Shown: positions 1-9,002, numbered from the stretch's first letter. The stretch is DNA of 64,000 nt from Knoellia koreensis (GCF_013041615.1 NZ_JABEPQ010000004.1:124001-188000); one strand, 5' to 3'. The notes: a model not told the origin generated them from the sequence alone. Made by a program: numbers and translations.

Positions 1-193
1 CGCGGGGGGTGAGGCCGTCGCCGCAGACCTTCTCGCGCGGGAACGCGGTCTTCTCCAGGACGAGGACGTCCAGCCCGCTCATGGCGAGGTATGCCGCGGT
101 GGCCGACCCGGCAGGGCCGGCGCCGACGACGATGACGTCGGCTGACTCCGTCGCCGGGGCGCTGCCCGACGCGGCGGGAATCGGTGTTGTCAC
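1..193 (-). CDS. Geranylgeranyl reductase family FAD-dependent oxidoreductase (N-terminal fragment)
   Basis: This is the N-terminal 64 codons; the gene runs off the left edge. The visible protein starts at a GTG and carries the FAD-binding dinucleotide motif VIVVGAGPAGSATAAYLA (about residues 20-37), then a family-typical FPREKVCGDGLTPR segment. Both are typical of geranylgeranyl/digeranylgeranyl reductases, which saturate isoprenoid chains using FAD and NAD(P)H. Its place beside menG fits a role in trimming the menaquinone side chain (inference; the M. tuberculosis equivalent Rv0561c lies in the same region). The Tyr in AAYLA lies in a copy of the repeated GTATGCC word. Confidence 0.85.
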   Translation of the reverse strand, partial: MTTPIPAASGSAPATESADVIVVGAGPAGSATAAYLAMSGLDVLVLEKTAFPREKVCGDGLTPR

Positions 194-285
194 GCTGTGC
201 CTCACGCTTGTGAACGTCTTCACGAACTGCTCCGGGCGAGACTACTCCGCTCCCGGCCCCGTCACACCACTTAGGCGACCCTTAC

Positions 286-341
286 CCCGAGTTGAGTGCC
301 TGAGCACTACCCAGGGGTCGTTCTCAGGCACTCGACTCGGG
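286..341 (-). terminator. Palindromic repeat family A, copy 1, downstream end of menG
   Basis: Two 19-base arms (286-304 and 323-341) pair with one mismatch around an 18-base loop. The right arm, CTCAGGCACTCGACTCGGG, encodes the last codons and stop of menG, so the coding sequence is part of the stem. No T-run follows, as is common for high-GC terminators. A second copy with the same arm sequence lies at 56311-56358. Confidence 0.6.
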
Positions 342-1028
342 CTTGACCGCTCGGTGCAGCGCCACGATGCCGCCGGTCAGGTTCCGCCACGCCACGTCCG
401 ACCACCCCGCGTCGCGGATCGTCAGCGCCAGCTCGCGCTGCGCCGGCCAGGCCTGGATCGACTCCGCCAGGTAGACATAGGAGTCCGGGTTCGACGACAC
501 CCGGCGCGCAACCGGCGGCAGGGCACCCATGAGGTACTCGGCATACACCTTGCGAAACGCCCGGTTCGTCGGCTGGCTGAACTCGCACACCACGAGCCGC
601 CCACCCGGCCGCGTCACGCGCAGGAACTCCGTGAGCGCCGTCGGCACCGACGCCACGTTGCGCAGCCCGAACGACATGGTCACCACGTCGAAGCTGTCGT
701 CCGCGAACGGCAGCCGCATCGCATCCGCCGCGGTGAACCCCAGGTCCGGGCGGCGCCGGTTGCCCACGTGCAGCATCCCGAGGGAGAAGTCTGCCGGCAC
801 CGTGTGCACGCCGGCATCGGCGAACGGCTCGCTGCTCGTGCCCGTGCCCGCCGCGATGTCGAGGACCGACTCCCCCGGCTTCGCGCCGACCGCCTTGACC
901 ACGGCCCGCCGCCACAGCCGGTCCTGGCCGAGCGAGAGGACGTCGTTGGTCACGTCGTACTTGCCCGCGACGTCGTCGAACATCGCGGCGACGTCACGCG
1001 GGTCCTTGTCCAGGCTGGCGCGGCTCAT
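324..1028 (-). CDS. menG: Demethylmenaquinone methyltransferase MenG (UbiE family)
   Basis: A 234-residue SAM-dependent methyltransferase for the last step of menaquinone synthesis, C-methylation of demethylmenaquinone. The SAM-binding motif LDIAAGTGT is at residues 56-64, followed by the UbiE-specific FGLRNV segment near 120. Length and both motifs match the family. It is followed by the geranylgeranyl reductase on the same strand, with a palindromic terminator between, and is divergent from menF. Its final residues (PESSA) are encoded in one arm of that palindrome. The ATG at 1028 was chosen because the protein then begins directly at the conserved N-terminal region. Confidence 0.95.
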   Translation of the reverse strand: MSRASLDKDPRDVAAMFDDVAGKYDVTNDVLSLGQDRLWRRAVVKAVGAKPGESVLDIAAGTGTSSEPFADAGVHTVPADFSLGMLHVGNRRRPDLGFTAADAMRLPFADDSFDVVTMSFGLRNVASVPTALTEFLRVTRPGGRLVVCEFSQPTNRAFRKVYAEYLMGALPPVARRVSSNPDSYVYLAESIQAWPAQRELALTIRDAGWSDVAWRNLTGGIVALHRAVKPESSA

Positions 1029-1088
1029 GCGGTCATCCTCGCACCCGGCACGCGACGCCCGTCGCCCGGTCGTAGGCTGACCGGTGCC

Positions 1089-2387
1089 ATGACCAGCCTT
1101 CCGTCCGCCGCCGGCTCACCCGACCCCAGCGGCCCGCCGCTCGTCGCGCGCACCGTCCCCCTCGCCGACGCCGGCCCCCTGCTGCGCCTGCTGCCCGAGG
1201 TCGGCGACCCGCGCGCGCTGTCCAGCTGGGTGCGGCGCGGCGAGGGCCTCGTCGGTTGGGGCCGCACGCTCGAGTTCACGACGACCGGCCCCGACCGGTT
1301 CGCGCGGGCGCAGGAGTGGTGGCGCGACGTCGTCGCGAGCGCCGTCGTGCGTGACGAGGTCGGCTTGCCAGGCACCGGGCCGGTCACCTTTGGGTCGATC
1401 GCGTATGCCGCGGACTCACCTGCGGGCGCGACTCTCGTCGTCCCCGAGGTCGTCGTCGGCGCGCGCGACGGCAAGTGGTGGGTCACGACGACAGGCACCG
1501 GCGCTGACCTTCCCGCGCCGGGTGCTGTTGTGCCGCAACAGCCTTCGCCCCACTCCCCTGTTGGGGTGGCCTACGCGGATGGCGCCCTGTCGCCTGCGGA
1601 GTGGGCCGGTGCGGTGAGCGAGGCGGTACACCGCATCACCGCCGGTGAGCTCGACAAGGTGGTGCTGGCGCGCGACCTTCGGGTCGAGGCCTCCGAGCCG
1701 ATCGACGCGCGGTGGCTGCTCGAGCGGCTGGCCGAGCGCTACGACACGACTTGGGTGTTCGCGGTCGACGGGCTCGTCGGTGCGACGCCGGAGATGTTGG
1801 TGCGGCTCGAGCGTGGCCTCGTGACGTCGCGGGTGCTCGCCGGCACGATCCGCCGCACCGGTGACGACGAGCACGACTTGGCGTTGGCGGCGTCGCTGGC
1901 CCGGTCGAGCAAGGACCTCGAGGAGCACGAGTACGCCGTGCGCTCGGTGGCCGACGCGCTGCGCCCGCACTGCTCGTCGATGAACGTGCCCGAGTCGCCG
2001 TTCGTCCTGCACCTCGCCAACGTCATGCACCTCGCGACCGACGTGGCCGGGGTCCTCGCCGACGACGCGACCTCGTTGGCGCTGGCGGCGTCGCTGCACC
2101 CGTCGGCGGCGGTGTGCGGCACCCCGTCGGCGGTGGCTGACGCGGTCATCAGCGCGCTCGAGCACATGGACCGTGGCCGGTATGCCGGGCCGGTCGGCTG
2201 GATGGACGCCAGCGGCGACGGCGAGTGGGCGATCGCGTTGCGCAGCGGCGCGTTCGAGCCGGGGTCGGCGTCGGCCATGCGGATCTTCGCCGGCTGCGGC
2301 ATCGTCGCCGGGTCCGTGCCCGAGGCCGAGGTGGCCGAGTCCGACGCCAAGCTCGTCCCCATGCGCGACGCTCTGTCCGGCGGCTGA
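1089..2387 (+). CDS. menF: Isochorismate synthase (MenF/EntC type)
   Basis: A 432-residue chorismate-binding enzyme converting chorismate to isochorismate, the entry step of menaquinone synthesis. The C-terminal half carries the family core: [14 protein letters not shown], then [14 protein letters not shown], then [11 protein letters not shown] with downstream EH(E/D) residues, and a GCGIVAGS segment near the C terminus. Open reading continues far upstream in frame, but ATG 1089 is the sensible start: a TAGGCT -10-like hexamer lies at 1073-1078, giving a very short leader, and an upstream start would overlap menG. It is divergent from menG. A siderophore role (EntC) is possible, but menD, menC, menE and menB nearby favour menaquinone. 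Confidence 0.92.
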   Translation: MTSLPSAAGSPDPSGPPLVARTVPLADAGPLLRLLPEVGDPRALSSWVRRGEGLVGWGRTLEFTTTGPDRFARAQEWWRDVVASAVVRDEVGLPGTGPVTFGSIAYAADSPAGATLVVPEVVVGARDGKWWVTTTGTGADLPAPGAVVPQQPSPHSPVGVAYADGALSPAEWAGAVSEAVHRITAGELDKVVLARDLRVEASEPIDARWLLERLAERYDTTWVFAVDGLVGATPEMLVRLERGLVTSRVLAGTIRRTGDDEHDLALAASLARSSKDLEEHEYAVRSVADALRPHCSSMNVPESPFVLHLANVMHLATDVAGVLADDATSLALAASLHPSAAVCGTPSAVADAVISALEHMDRGRYAGPVGWMDASGDGEWAIALRSGAFEPGSASAMRIFAGCGIVAGSVPEAEVAESDAKLVPMRDALSGG

Positions 2388-2410
2388 GGTCGCAGCGGCG
2401 CGGGTCTCGG

Positions 2411-2531
2411 CTACTCGCCGACCGGCCAGTGCTCGACGCTGATCATCGGGAAGTCCTTGGGGTTACCCGCGCACAACCGGCCCCCCCCGGAGGTGATCGT
2501 TGAGAACCGTGGTGTCGAGCAGGACCACCAT
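2411..2531 (-). pseudogene. Remnant of a VapC-type PIN toxin
   Basis: Directly after the antitoxin stop, the minus strand encodes MVVLLDTTVLNDHLRG, a typical PIN-domain start with the first catalytic Asp. About 20 codons in, a stop occurs, and in another frame the sequence encodes GNPKDFPMISVEHWPVGE, a typical VapC C-terminus, ending in TAG. Only the two ends of a roughly 130-residue toxin remain, joined near an eight-C run (2481-2488). The 121-base span is not a multiple of three. I infer internal deletion plus frameshift, leaving the antitoxin without a toxin. Three catalytic acidic residues are gone, so no nuclease can be made. Confidence 0.75.
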
Positions 2532-2542
2532 CAGCCGGCGCG

Positions 2543-2788
2543 TCAAACCTCGTCGCGACGTTGTTCCCTGACCCACGCGGCGGGATCCGCGTCCCACTCA
2601 TGCCGCGTGTCGCGCAACGAGCCGGCGACCGCCAGCAACGACTCCGCACGCTCGTCCGCCCCGAGCGCTCGCACGATGGCTGCCCGAACGTACGCACTGC
2701 GATGACGCGGGCCAGAGACCTGGTCAACCCGGCGCGCCAGGTCGTCGTCGAGCTCAAGGTGCAGTCGCACGTCCATAGTTTCGCACAT
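2543..2788 (-). CDS. Orphan VapB-like ribbon-helix-helix antitoxin
   Basis: An 81-residue protein with an N-terminal ribbon-helix-helix (MDVRLHLELDDDLARRVD then RSAYVRAAIVRAL), the DNA-binding fold of VapB/CopG antitoxins, and an acidic C-terminal tail of the toxin-wrapping kind. It sits just upstream of a collapsed VapC. ATG 2788 is preceded by a GAGAGGTGG ribosome-binding stretch; ATG 2776 (MDVRL) is an alternative. With its toxin deleted it may survive as a repressor or simply be decaying. Confidence 0.7.
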   Translation of the reverse strand: MCETMDVRLHLELDDDLARRVDQVSGPRHRSAYVRAAIVRALGADERAESLLAVAGSLRDTRHEWDADPAAWVREQRRDEV

Positions 2789-2807
2789 TGGACCACCTCT
2801 CGATCTG

Positions 2808-4556
2808 CTACTGCCGCAACGCTTTCGTCGCGACCGCGCGGAGGCGGTCGCGCTCGGTGCGGTGGGTCGAGCGGTCTACCGGCACCTCGACGACGGTGAG
2901 GCCGTGCGGCTGCTCGGTTACGGCTGTGGTGAGCTGGTCGGGCGACTCGGCCAGCACATGGCGCACGTGGTGAGCCGCGCACAGGGCAGCCAGGTCGGTG
3001 CCCGTGGGGGTGCCGAAGACGCGCTCGAAGTCCTCTGCCAGCTCGGGCGCGCCCGGCTCCAGGGTGGTGAAGATGCCGCCCCCGTCGTCGTTGACGACGA
3101 CGATCGTGAGGTCGGGCTGGTGTTCGAGCGGACCCACGAGGAGCCCGTTCGCATCGTGGAGGAACGTCAGGTCACCCATGAGGGCGTATGCCGGCCCGTC
3201 GCCAGCGAGCGCTATGCCCGCGGCTGTCGAGACGCAGCCGTCGATCCCGGCGAGGCCGCGGTTGGCGACGACGGTCAGCGGCCGGGTCCGCCCACCCGCC
3301 AGGTAGTCGACGTCGCGGACACCGTTGGACGACCCGAGGAAGAGCACCGCGTTGTCGGGCAGCGCGCCGAGAACCGTTGCGGCCACAGCTGTTCCGGTCG
3401 GCCAGGCTGGCGGCTGCTCGGCGAGCGCCGCGGCCACGCGATGCCCCACTGTGCGCCACTCGTCGGCCCACGACGTGTCTCGAGGCCTTCGCGGTCGCTG
3501 GTCGAGCAGCGACGCCGGGTGGGTACGAATCTCCTTGGGGCGGTTGACGATCCACTGGTGCGCGGCGACCGCCTCGACGATGACACCGGGTCGCCGCAGG
3601 AGCGCTGAGACGGGACGGGACAACGTCAGCCGACCCACGGTCACGACCCGGTCGGGTGCATGTGCGTCGAGCCAGCCAGGGTCCGACAGCACCAGCGGTC
3701 CACCGGGTATGACGCCCGGCCGCGGGTGGTCGCCGAACGGCTCGGCCACCGCAGGCCACCCGTGGGCGCTCGCCCAGGCGACGGCCTGCTCGAACTGTCC
3801 CGGCTCCGGCAGGTCGCCGACCACGACGAGGGTGCGCTCGATGGTCGGGTCGAACTCGTCGAGCTGCTGGACGCCATCACCGGCGCCCGTGGCTGCGGGG
3901 AATGCGCTCGGACGCGAGCCCCCTTGCTGTCCAAGGCTTTCCGCCCCTCCGAGCGTTCCCGCCTTTCCAACGGTATCCGCCGGGCCAGCCTCGTCGGCAT
4001 CAGGCACGAGCGGCTCGCGCAGCTGGACGTTGAGGTGCACCGGGCCGGGCTCGCTGCCGACCCCACGGCTCGCCGCGACCGCGGAGCCCACCACCGCCCG
4101 CCACGAACCCGCCTCCGCACCGACGAGATCGTCGCTCGTGGGCGCCTCGACGTCGAACTCCGCACGCGCGGCGTCGCCGAACATGCCAGGCTGCACGGTC
4201 GTCTGGTTGGCACCGGTCCTCCGCAGCTCGACCGGCCGGTCGGCCGACAGCACCAGCAGCGGCACGACGCCGTGGTGCGCCTCGAGCACCGCGGGGTGCA
4301 GGTTGGCGACGGCGGTGCCAGACGTCGTGACGACCACCGCCGGCACCCGCGTCAGCTTGGCGAGCCCCAGCCCCAGGAACGCGGCCGAGCGCTCGTCGAC
4401 ACGCACGTGCATCGTGAGGCGACCTGCGCGCTCGGCCGCCTGGACGGCATACGCGAACGGCGCGGAGCGCGACCCGGGGCACACGACCACGTGCCGCACG
4501 CCCTGACGCACGAGCTCGTCGACCATCGTGGTGGCGAGCGCGGTGGACGGGTTCAC
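2808..4556 (-). CDS. menD: SEPHCHC synthase MenD
   Basis: A 582-residue thiamine-diphosphate enzyme that joins isochorismate and 2-oxoglutarate in menaquinone synthesis. The N-terminal pyrimidine-binding domain has the activating Glu in VRVDERSAAFLGLGLAK; the C-terminal diphosphate domain has RGLAGIDGCVSTAAGIA and the metal-binding MGDLTFLHDANGLL. Length is typical. The GTG start at 4556 lies 7 nt after a CAGAAT hexamer, compatible with a leaderless transcript. The region between the domains is low in conservation (residues about 195-235 rich in Gly/Ser/Pro). Confidence 0.95.
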   Translation of the reverse strand: MNPSTALATTMVDELVRQGVRHVVVCPGSRSAPFAYAVQAAERAGRLTMHVRVDERSAAFLGLGLAKLTRVPAVVVTTSGTAVANLHPAVLEAHHGVVPLLVLSADRPVELRRTGANQTTVQPGMFGDAARAEFDVEAPTSDDLVGAEAGSWRAVVGSAVAASRGVGSEPGPVHLNVQLREPLVPDADEAGPADTVGKAGTLGGAESLGQQGGSRPSAFPAATGAGDGVQQLDEFDPTIERTLVVVGDLPEPGQFEQAVAWASAHGWPAVAEPFGDHPRPGVIPGGPLVLSDPGWLDAHAPDRVVTVGRLTLSRPVSALLRRPGVIVEAVAAHQWIVNRPKEIRTHPASLLDQRPRRPRDTSWADEWRTVGHRVAAALAEQPPAWPTGTAVAATVLGALPDNAVLFLGSSNGVRDVDYLAGGRTRPLTVVANRGLAGIDGCVSTAAGIALAGDGPAYALMGDLTFLHDANGLLVGPLEHQPDLTIVVVNDDGGGIFTTLEPGAPELAEDFERVFGTPTGTDLAALCAAHHVRHVLAESPDQLTTAVTEQPHGLTVVEVPVDRSTHRTERDRLRAVATKALRQ

Positions 4557-4583
4557 CCGCGCGATTCTGTCAGGCGGCGCGGA

Positions 4584-5879
4584 TCACTCCATGCCGAGGC
4601 CGCGGCGCCCGGTCTCGTTGAGGTCCTCTGGCTGGAAGCGGTTCGGCCACTCGCGCTCGTAGTGCTCCTCGGGGAAGTCGCTCGGGCTGGACCCGGTGAG
4701 GAACGCCTCGCGGACGCTCGCGGCATACGCCTCGTTGCGCGGGCACCACGGGGCGGCCGGGATGTACATGACGTTGCCCCAGCCCTTCTGGTCCTGGACC
4801 GGCGCAACGCTGTGGATCATGTCGCAGTGCCACCAGACCGAGTCGCCGGCCTGGACGTCGGGGATGCCGGCGAGGCCCTCCATGAGCAGCGAGTGCCACT
4901 TCCAGTCGGCCGGGAAGACCTGGTTGACCGTGACGCCGCACATCTCGTCGTCGGGCACGTCGTCGAGCAGGGGGCGGAGCATGAGGTAGGCCATGGCCTC
5001 GGGGATCGGCACCGTGTGCAGGACGCCCTGGTCGTGGTCCATGTCGGAGAGCGCGGTCCAGCCCTGGAAGGTGCGGAAGGCCGAGCACATCGTCGAGCCG
5101 GGGTACTGCGGTCCGGCCGTGCGGTGGCTGGCGTCCCACGGGTCGTACTGCTCGACGCTGCCGTCGAAGAGGTGGCGGAACGCCTGCTGGTAGGCCTGCG
5201 TCATCCACAGGTCGAGCGTGCCGGGGTCGAGGTGCGTGCCGAGACCGGCGGAGTCGGCGCCCTCGGGGCGGCGGCGGATGCGGTCGGGGTAGAGGGAGTC
5301 GCGCTCGGGATCGAACCACTGCTCGCCATCGGACTCGGAGGTCCACAGGCGGTTGAGGAACCCCTGGACCGTCGCCATCCGCTCGCTCTGACGCGCCTGC
5401 ATCTGCGCGGGCGACCAGTAGATCGGGTAGATCTCCGGCTTGGAGCCGACGGTCCCGAAGAAGTCGTCGCCGGGGCCGCGGTAGTTGTCGAAGAAGTGGT
5501 TGCTCTCGACGTAGTCGACGATGTCCTGGTCCCACTGCAGAGCCTGCTCGCGGGAGAAGTGGCCACGGACGACGAGGCAGCCGCGGCGCTTGAGGTGCTC
5601 GAGCTGCTCGGGCGTGACGGCACCGGACTCGATGTCGGCGTACTCGATGACGGGCCAGACCTGCTCGCCCCGCTCCTTGGCGGCGGTGATCTCGGCGACC
5701 CGGTCGGCCACCTTGCGCTCGACCACCTCGAAGACCTCGTCGACGGTGCGACCGGACGCCTCGATCCTTGCGCGCAGCGCGGTCTTGATCTCGCGGATCG
5801 CGCCGGAGAGGTCCGCGGGCGGCTCCTCCCAGTGCGGGAGCTCAGGGCGGGTGATGTCGTATGCCGTGGCCTGGGTCAT
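4584..5879 (-). CDS. DUF1479 family (YbiU-like) putative Fe(II)/2-oxoglutarate dioxygenase
   Basis: A 431-residue protein matching the DUF1479/YbiU family, a branch of the cupin-type Fe(II)/2-oxoglutarate oxygenases. A likely metal pair HxD is in GLGTHLDPGTLDLW, with the distal His expected in WWHCDMIHSV. The substrate is unknown. ATG 5879 follows an AGGAG ribosome-binding site. The gene is divergent from a ROK regulator, and one half of a 12-base inverted repeat (5889-5900) lies in its leader, so the ROK protein probably controls it (inference). Control by a sugar-type regulator hints at a carbohydrate-linked substrate. Confidence 0.8.
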   Translation of the reverse strand: MTQATAYDITRPELPHWEEPPADLSGAIREIKTALRARIEASGRTVDEVFEVVERKVADRVAEITAAKERGEQVWPVIEYADIESGAVTPEQLEHLKRRGCLVVRGHFSREQALQWDQDIVDYVESNHFFDNYRGPGDDFFGTVGSKPEIYPIYWSPAQMQARQSERMATVQGFLNRLWTSESDGEQWFDPERDSLYPDRIRRRPEGADSAGLGTHLDPGTLDLWMTQAYQQAFRHLFDGSVEQYDPWDASHRTAGPQYPGSTMCSAFRTFQGWTALSDMDHDQGVLHTVPIPEAMAYLMLRPLLDDVPDDEMCGVTVNQVFPADWKWHSLLMEGLAGIPDVQAGDSVWWHCDMIHSVAPVQDQKGWGNVMYIPAAPWCPRNEAYAASVREAFLTGSSPSDFPEEHYEREWPNRFQPEDLNETGRRGLGME

Positions 5880-5888
5880 CGTCGACTC

Positions 5889-5960
5889 CTCTAGTCAGGA
5901 CTCCTTACCAAAAGAGAGTGTGGCAGGTTCGTAGGATTTGGGCAAGGGTCCTTACTAGAG
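5889..5960. promoter_or_regulatory. Inverted-repeat operator between DUF1479 gene and ROK regulator
   Basis: CTCTAGTCAGGA (5889-5900) and TCCTTACTAGAG (5949-5960) are inverted copies with one mismatch, 48 bases apart. The right half overlaps the -10-like TAGAGT (5956-5961) of the ROK gene; the left half lies in the leader of the divergent gene. Such paired sites suit a looping autorepressor. The candidate binder is the adjacent ROK protein. Confidence 0.6.
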
Positions 5961-5967
5961 TGCCTGC

Positions 5968-7116
5968 GTGGCCACCTCCACCAAGCCGTCACTCGACCTG
6001 CTGCGCCAGCTGAGTGACACCACCGTCCTCACCGCCCTCATCGAGCACGGGCCCTCCACCCGCGCCGAGCTGGCCAGCGCGACGGGCCTGTCGAAGCCAA
6101 CCGTCACCGAGAGCATGCGACGGCTCGAGGCGGCGGGTGCGGTTCTCGACACGGGCGACCGGAGCACCGGTCGGGGTCGCGCCGGTGTCTATTACGACCT
6201 GTCCCCTGCAACCGGTCTGGCGCTCGCCGTGTCGGTGGCTCCGGAGGGCATCGTCGCCGAGGCCCTGGACGTCCGCGGAAAGGTGCTCGCACGTGAGACG
6301 GCCGGCGTGACCCGGCCCGCCAAACCCACGGCCGTTGCGCGGGCGCTGAGTTCCACCGCGAAGTCAGCGCTGCACGCTGCCGGTGCCGACCGGGCGCGCC
6401 TGGCCGTCGTGTCCGTGGCCGACCCGGTCGACCGTCACACGGGGCGACTGGTGCAGCTGCCGGACTCCCCCTTCCTCGTCGGCACCCTCGACCCCGCGGG
6501 GGCACTCGCGCCGGTGGTGGGTGGCTCGGTCGTCGTCGACAACGACGTGAACTGGTCCGCGCTCGCCGAACGGTCAGCCGGTGACGGCGACCTCGACGAC
6601 TTCGCGTTCCTCCACCTCGGCGAAGGCCTCGGCTGTGCCCTCGTGGCGGACGGCTCGGTGGTGCGCGGCGCCACCGGTCTCGCCGGAGAGGTGGCACACG
6701 TCGTCGTGCCGGGTCCCCGGGGTCTGGCCATGGCCTGCACCGAGGTGTTCGAGCGGCTCGGGCTCCACCACGAGGGCAGCACGGCCATCGACGTGGCCGA
6801 GGTGGTTCGGTCCGTGACCGGAAGAGGTGCTCGGGCGACGGCGCGGCTGCACGTCATCGCCGATGCCGTGGCCGGAGTCGTCGCGGCGGTCGTCGCGGTG
6901 AGCGATCCCTCGGTCGTGGTCCTCGGCGGGTCGTGGGGGACCGAGCCCGCCGTGCTGGCCGCCGTCCGCGAGCGCATCGACAGCTCACCGCGCCCCGTAC
7001 CGCTGCGCCCCGCGGACGTGCCCGATGCCGCCCTCGCCGGCGCCCGCGCGGATGCCGTCGCTCGCCTCCGCGCCCTCGTCACCCAGTCGCCGCCGGCGGC
7101 CGAGACCCTGCGCTAG
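5968..7116 (+). CDS. ROK family transcriptional regulator
   Basis: A 382-residue ROK protein. The N-terminal winged HTH (residues about 10-60, STRAELASATGLSKPTVTESMRRLEAAG) binds DNA; the rest is a sugar-kinase-like effector domain with VVVDNDVNWSALAERSAG and HLGEGLGCALVADG. The usual zinc-binding Cys cluster (CxCGxxGCxE) is not present; the equivalent stretch is RGLAMACTEVFE with one Cys, so sugar binding or stability may differ. GTG 5968 lies 6 nt after TAGAGT, a leaderless arrangement. Likely targets are itself and the divergent DUF1479 gene. Confidence 0.88.
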   Translation: MATSTKPSLDLLRQLSDTTVLTALIEHGPSTRAELASATGLSKPTVTESMRRLEAAGAVLDTGDRSTGRGRAGVYYDLSPATGLALAVSVAPEGIVAEALDVRGKVLARETAGVTRPAKPTAVARALSSTAKSALHAAGADRARLAVVSVADPVDRHTGRLVQLPDSPFLVGTLDPAGALAPVVGGSVVVDNDVNWSALAERSAGDGDLDDFAFLHLGEGLGCALVADGSVVRGATGLAGEVAHVVVPGPRGLAMACTEVFERLGLHHEGSTAIDVAEVVRSVTGRGARATARLHVIADAVAGVVAAVVAVSDPSVVVLGGSWGTEPAVLAAVRERIDSSPRPVPLRPADVPDAALAGARADAVARLRALVTQSPPAAETLR

Positions 7117-7161
7117 CAAGCGACAGGGGCATCCTCAGCGGGACCTGCGCGACGGCGTCTG

Positions 7162-8601
7162 TCATGGCCCGTCCTTCAGGCGCTCGATGCGGTAGTCGCG
7201 GATCGTCGGTTCGCGGCCCGGCGCTGGCTCGAAGAACTGCTGGTGCGACTCGCGCCAGTCGCGCAGCGAAGGGTCTACGGAGCGGTCCGCCTCCTGCGCG
7301 GTCTGGACGTACTCACGGCTGTCGTGGGCACCTCTGACCGTGCGAGACACGTCGGCGTCCCCGCGCAGGTCACGGGTGACCGTCACCCACGAGCGCCGGT
7401 CCGGGTCGGCTCGCCCGTCGAGCCGGGGCACGACGTCCTGGGTGTGCTGGAGGGCGAGCACGGACACCTCGGCCGGCACCGGCATACGCGACACCGGCGA
7501 CCCCATCGTCACCACGCTCACCCGCCCGTGCCGCGTGCGGAACGCCGGTGACGACGCCAGCCCAGCCGCAACCATCCCACCGAGGCTGTGGCCCGCGAGC
7601 AGCACCGGCTCGGCCGTGGTGTCCCGGCCCGACGCCGCCTGCGCCTCGGCCAGGGCCTGCTGCACCCCGTCGGCAAGCACGGTCGACTCCTGCGCCATGA
7701 GCCGCACGTCGGTCGTCACGTCGTGGGCCGACTCGCCGGCGCGCGGGTCCCACACCTGCGTACCCGAGATCTCGACCAGCCACGCGGACCCACGCTCCTG
7801 CGGCACCTCGACCACGCGCACCCGTCCCGGGTAGTCCTCGGCGTCGCTGAGCCTCGCCTGGTCGCGGGCCAACGAGGCAAGATCCACCGGAGCCCGGGCG
7901 CCAGGTCCCGGCGCCGGCTCCGGCTCGACGACGGCCCGGCCCGAGTCGTCGAGCAGGCCCCAAGCACCTGCCGAGTCGGCCAGCACGCGCAGCCCGAGCT
8001 CGTCCGGGCCCGCCGGCCCACCGTCGAGCCCGCGGTCCGCATCGTCCCTCCCGGCGAGCCCCGGCCGCAGCAACGGCGCGGTCAGCGGGTTGGTCGCAAG
8101 ACCCAGCGCCAGCCCAGCCGTGCTGCCGCCGAGGTCGGCCACCTGTGGAGCCTCGAAGAGAGCCCGGTCAGTCACCGCCGCCACGTCGACTCCCTTGGCC
8201 TCCAACACCATCGACGCGACGACGAGACCGGCCACCTGCTGCCCCACGAGCACCATGAGGCCCTCACGGGCCGTTTGCAGGCCGGCCGTGACCGTTGCCT
8301 CCGACGCGCGGTATGCCGCGACCGCGCCTCGCGTGAGCTCGGCGAGGCCCTCGAGGGCCGCGACGTCGGACACCAACCCGGTCGGCCCGGTGGCGCGGGC
8401 GATGGCCGTCTCTGCCCACGCGGCGGTGGCCGGGCTGAGCGGGTGGCTCTGCGCCAGATCACTCGCCACGACGCCAGCGACGACGCGGGCCAGAGCCTCA
8501 CCCAGCTCGCCACCCGCCGAGTGCAGGCTCGCTGCCGCCGCCAGCAAGTCCTCGAGCCCGACGCTGGTGCCGCCAGACCCACCGGAGACGTCGATCCCCA
8601 T
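7162..8601 (-). CDS. Alpha/beta hydrolase-like protein with helical N-terminus, partner of a WXG100-like gene
   Basis: A 479-residue protein. Residues 15-150 are Ala-rich and helical, like the N-terminal regions of ESX-linked substrates. The C-terminal half looks like a lipase-type alpha/beta hydrolase with nucleophile motif GHSLGG at 337-342. There is no clear signal peptide. It overlaps the upstream WXG100-like gene by the 4 bases ATGA, so the two are co-translated. I infer a secreted or surface hydrolase using a type VII-like route, but no ESX core genes are in the window. The substrate is unknown. Confidence 0.65.
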   Translation of the reverse strand: MGIDVSGGSGGTSVGLEDLLAAAASLHSAGGELGEALARVVAGVVASDLAQSHPLSPATAAWAETAIARATGPTGLVSDVAALEGLAELTRGAVAAYRASEATVTAGLQTAREGLMVLVGQQVAGLVVASMVLEAKGVDVAAVTDRALFEAPQVADLGGSTAGLALGLATNPLTAPLLRPGLAGRDDADRGLDGGPAGPDELGLRVLADSAGAWGLLDDSGRAVVEPEPAPGPGARAPVDLASLARDQARLSDAEDYPGRVRVVEVPQERGSAWLVEISGTQVWDPRAGESAHDVTTDVRLMAQESTVLADGVQQALAEAQAASGRDTTAEPVLLAGHSLGGMVAAGLASSPAFRTRHGRVSVVTMGSPVSRMPVPAEVSVLALQHTQDVVPRLDGRADPDRRSWVTVTRDLRGDADVSRTVRGAHDSREYVQTAQEADRSVDPSLRDWRESHQQFFEPAPGREPTIRDYRIERLKDGP

Positions 8602-9002
8602 CAGTCCGGTGACCTCCAGCCGCCCGCAACCACGTCACCCGCGTGCCGGGCAGCCCACCGGGCGGCGTCATCGGCACCGGTGGCCACCGCACGCGGCACA
8701 GCCGTCCCCACCTCCTGTGCCGCGGCGGCGGCGTCGTGGGCCACCTCGGCGAGGGCGGTGATGGCCCGCTCCACCGCAAGGGCGTGCGCCCGGGTGAGAT
8801 CGGCCGCTTCGTCGAGACGAGTCGCGGTGTGCCGCAACCGGATCGCCGCCTCGGCAACCCTTTCGCGGAAGGCCTCCGCCGCGGCCGACTGCCAGGCGAC
8901 CCCGCTGACTGCATCGACCCGACGCGCAAGTGCACGCGCCTGCTCGGCCTCGGCGTCGAGGCGCTGCGCCAGGTCTCGCAGCCGCAGGGGATCAGCACTC
9001 AT
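8601..9002 (-). CDS. WXG100-like small helical protein
   Basis: A 133-residue, almost wholly helical protein. VAWQSAAAEAFRERV at about residues 35-50 resembles the WxG turn of WXG100 proteins (WQS in place of WxG), flanked by two long amphipathic Ala/Arg/Glu-rich helices. Family members pair and leave the cell through ESX systems. It overlaps the start of the downstream hydrolase (ATGA), which may be its cargo. ATG 9002 was taken; an in-frame GTG at 9011 is an alternative. Confidence 0.6.
   Translation of the reverse strand: MSADPLRLRDLAQRLDAEAEQARALARRVDAVSGVAWQSAAAEAFRERVAEAAIRLRHTATRLDEAADLTRAHALAVERAITALAEVAHDAAAAAQEVGTAVPRAVATGADDAARWAARHAGDVVAGGWRSPD

Noticed and set aside
3660-5894. 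A 744-codon open frame on the + strand opposite menD and the DUF1479 gene
   Set aside because: It is an antisense shadow: Arg/Gly/Val/Leu-rich with no motif, while the other strand has clear enzyme signatures.
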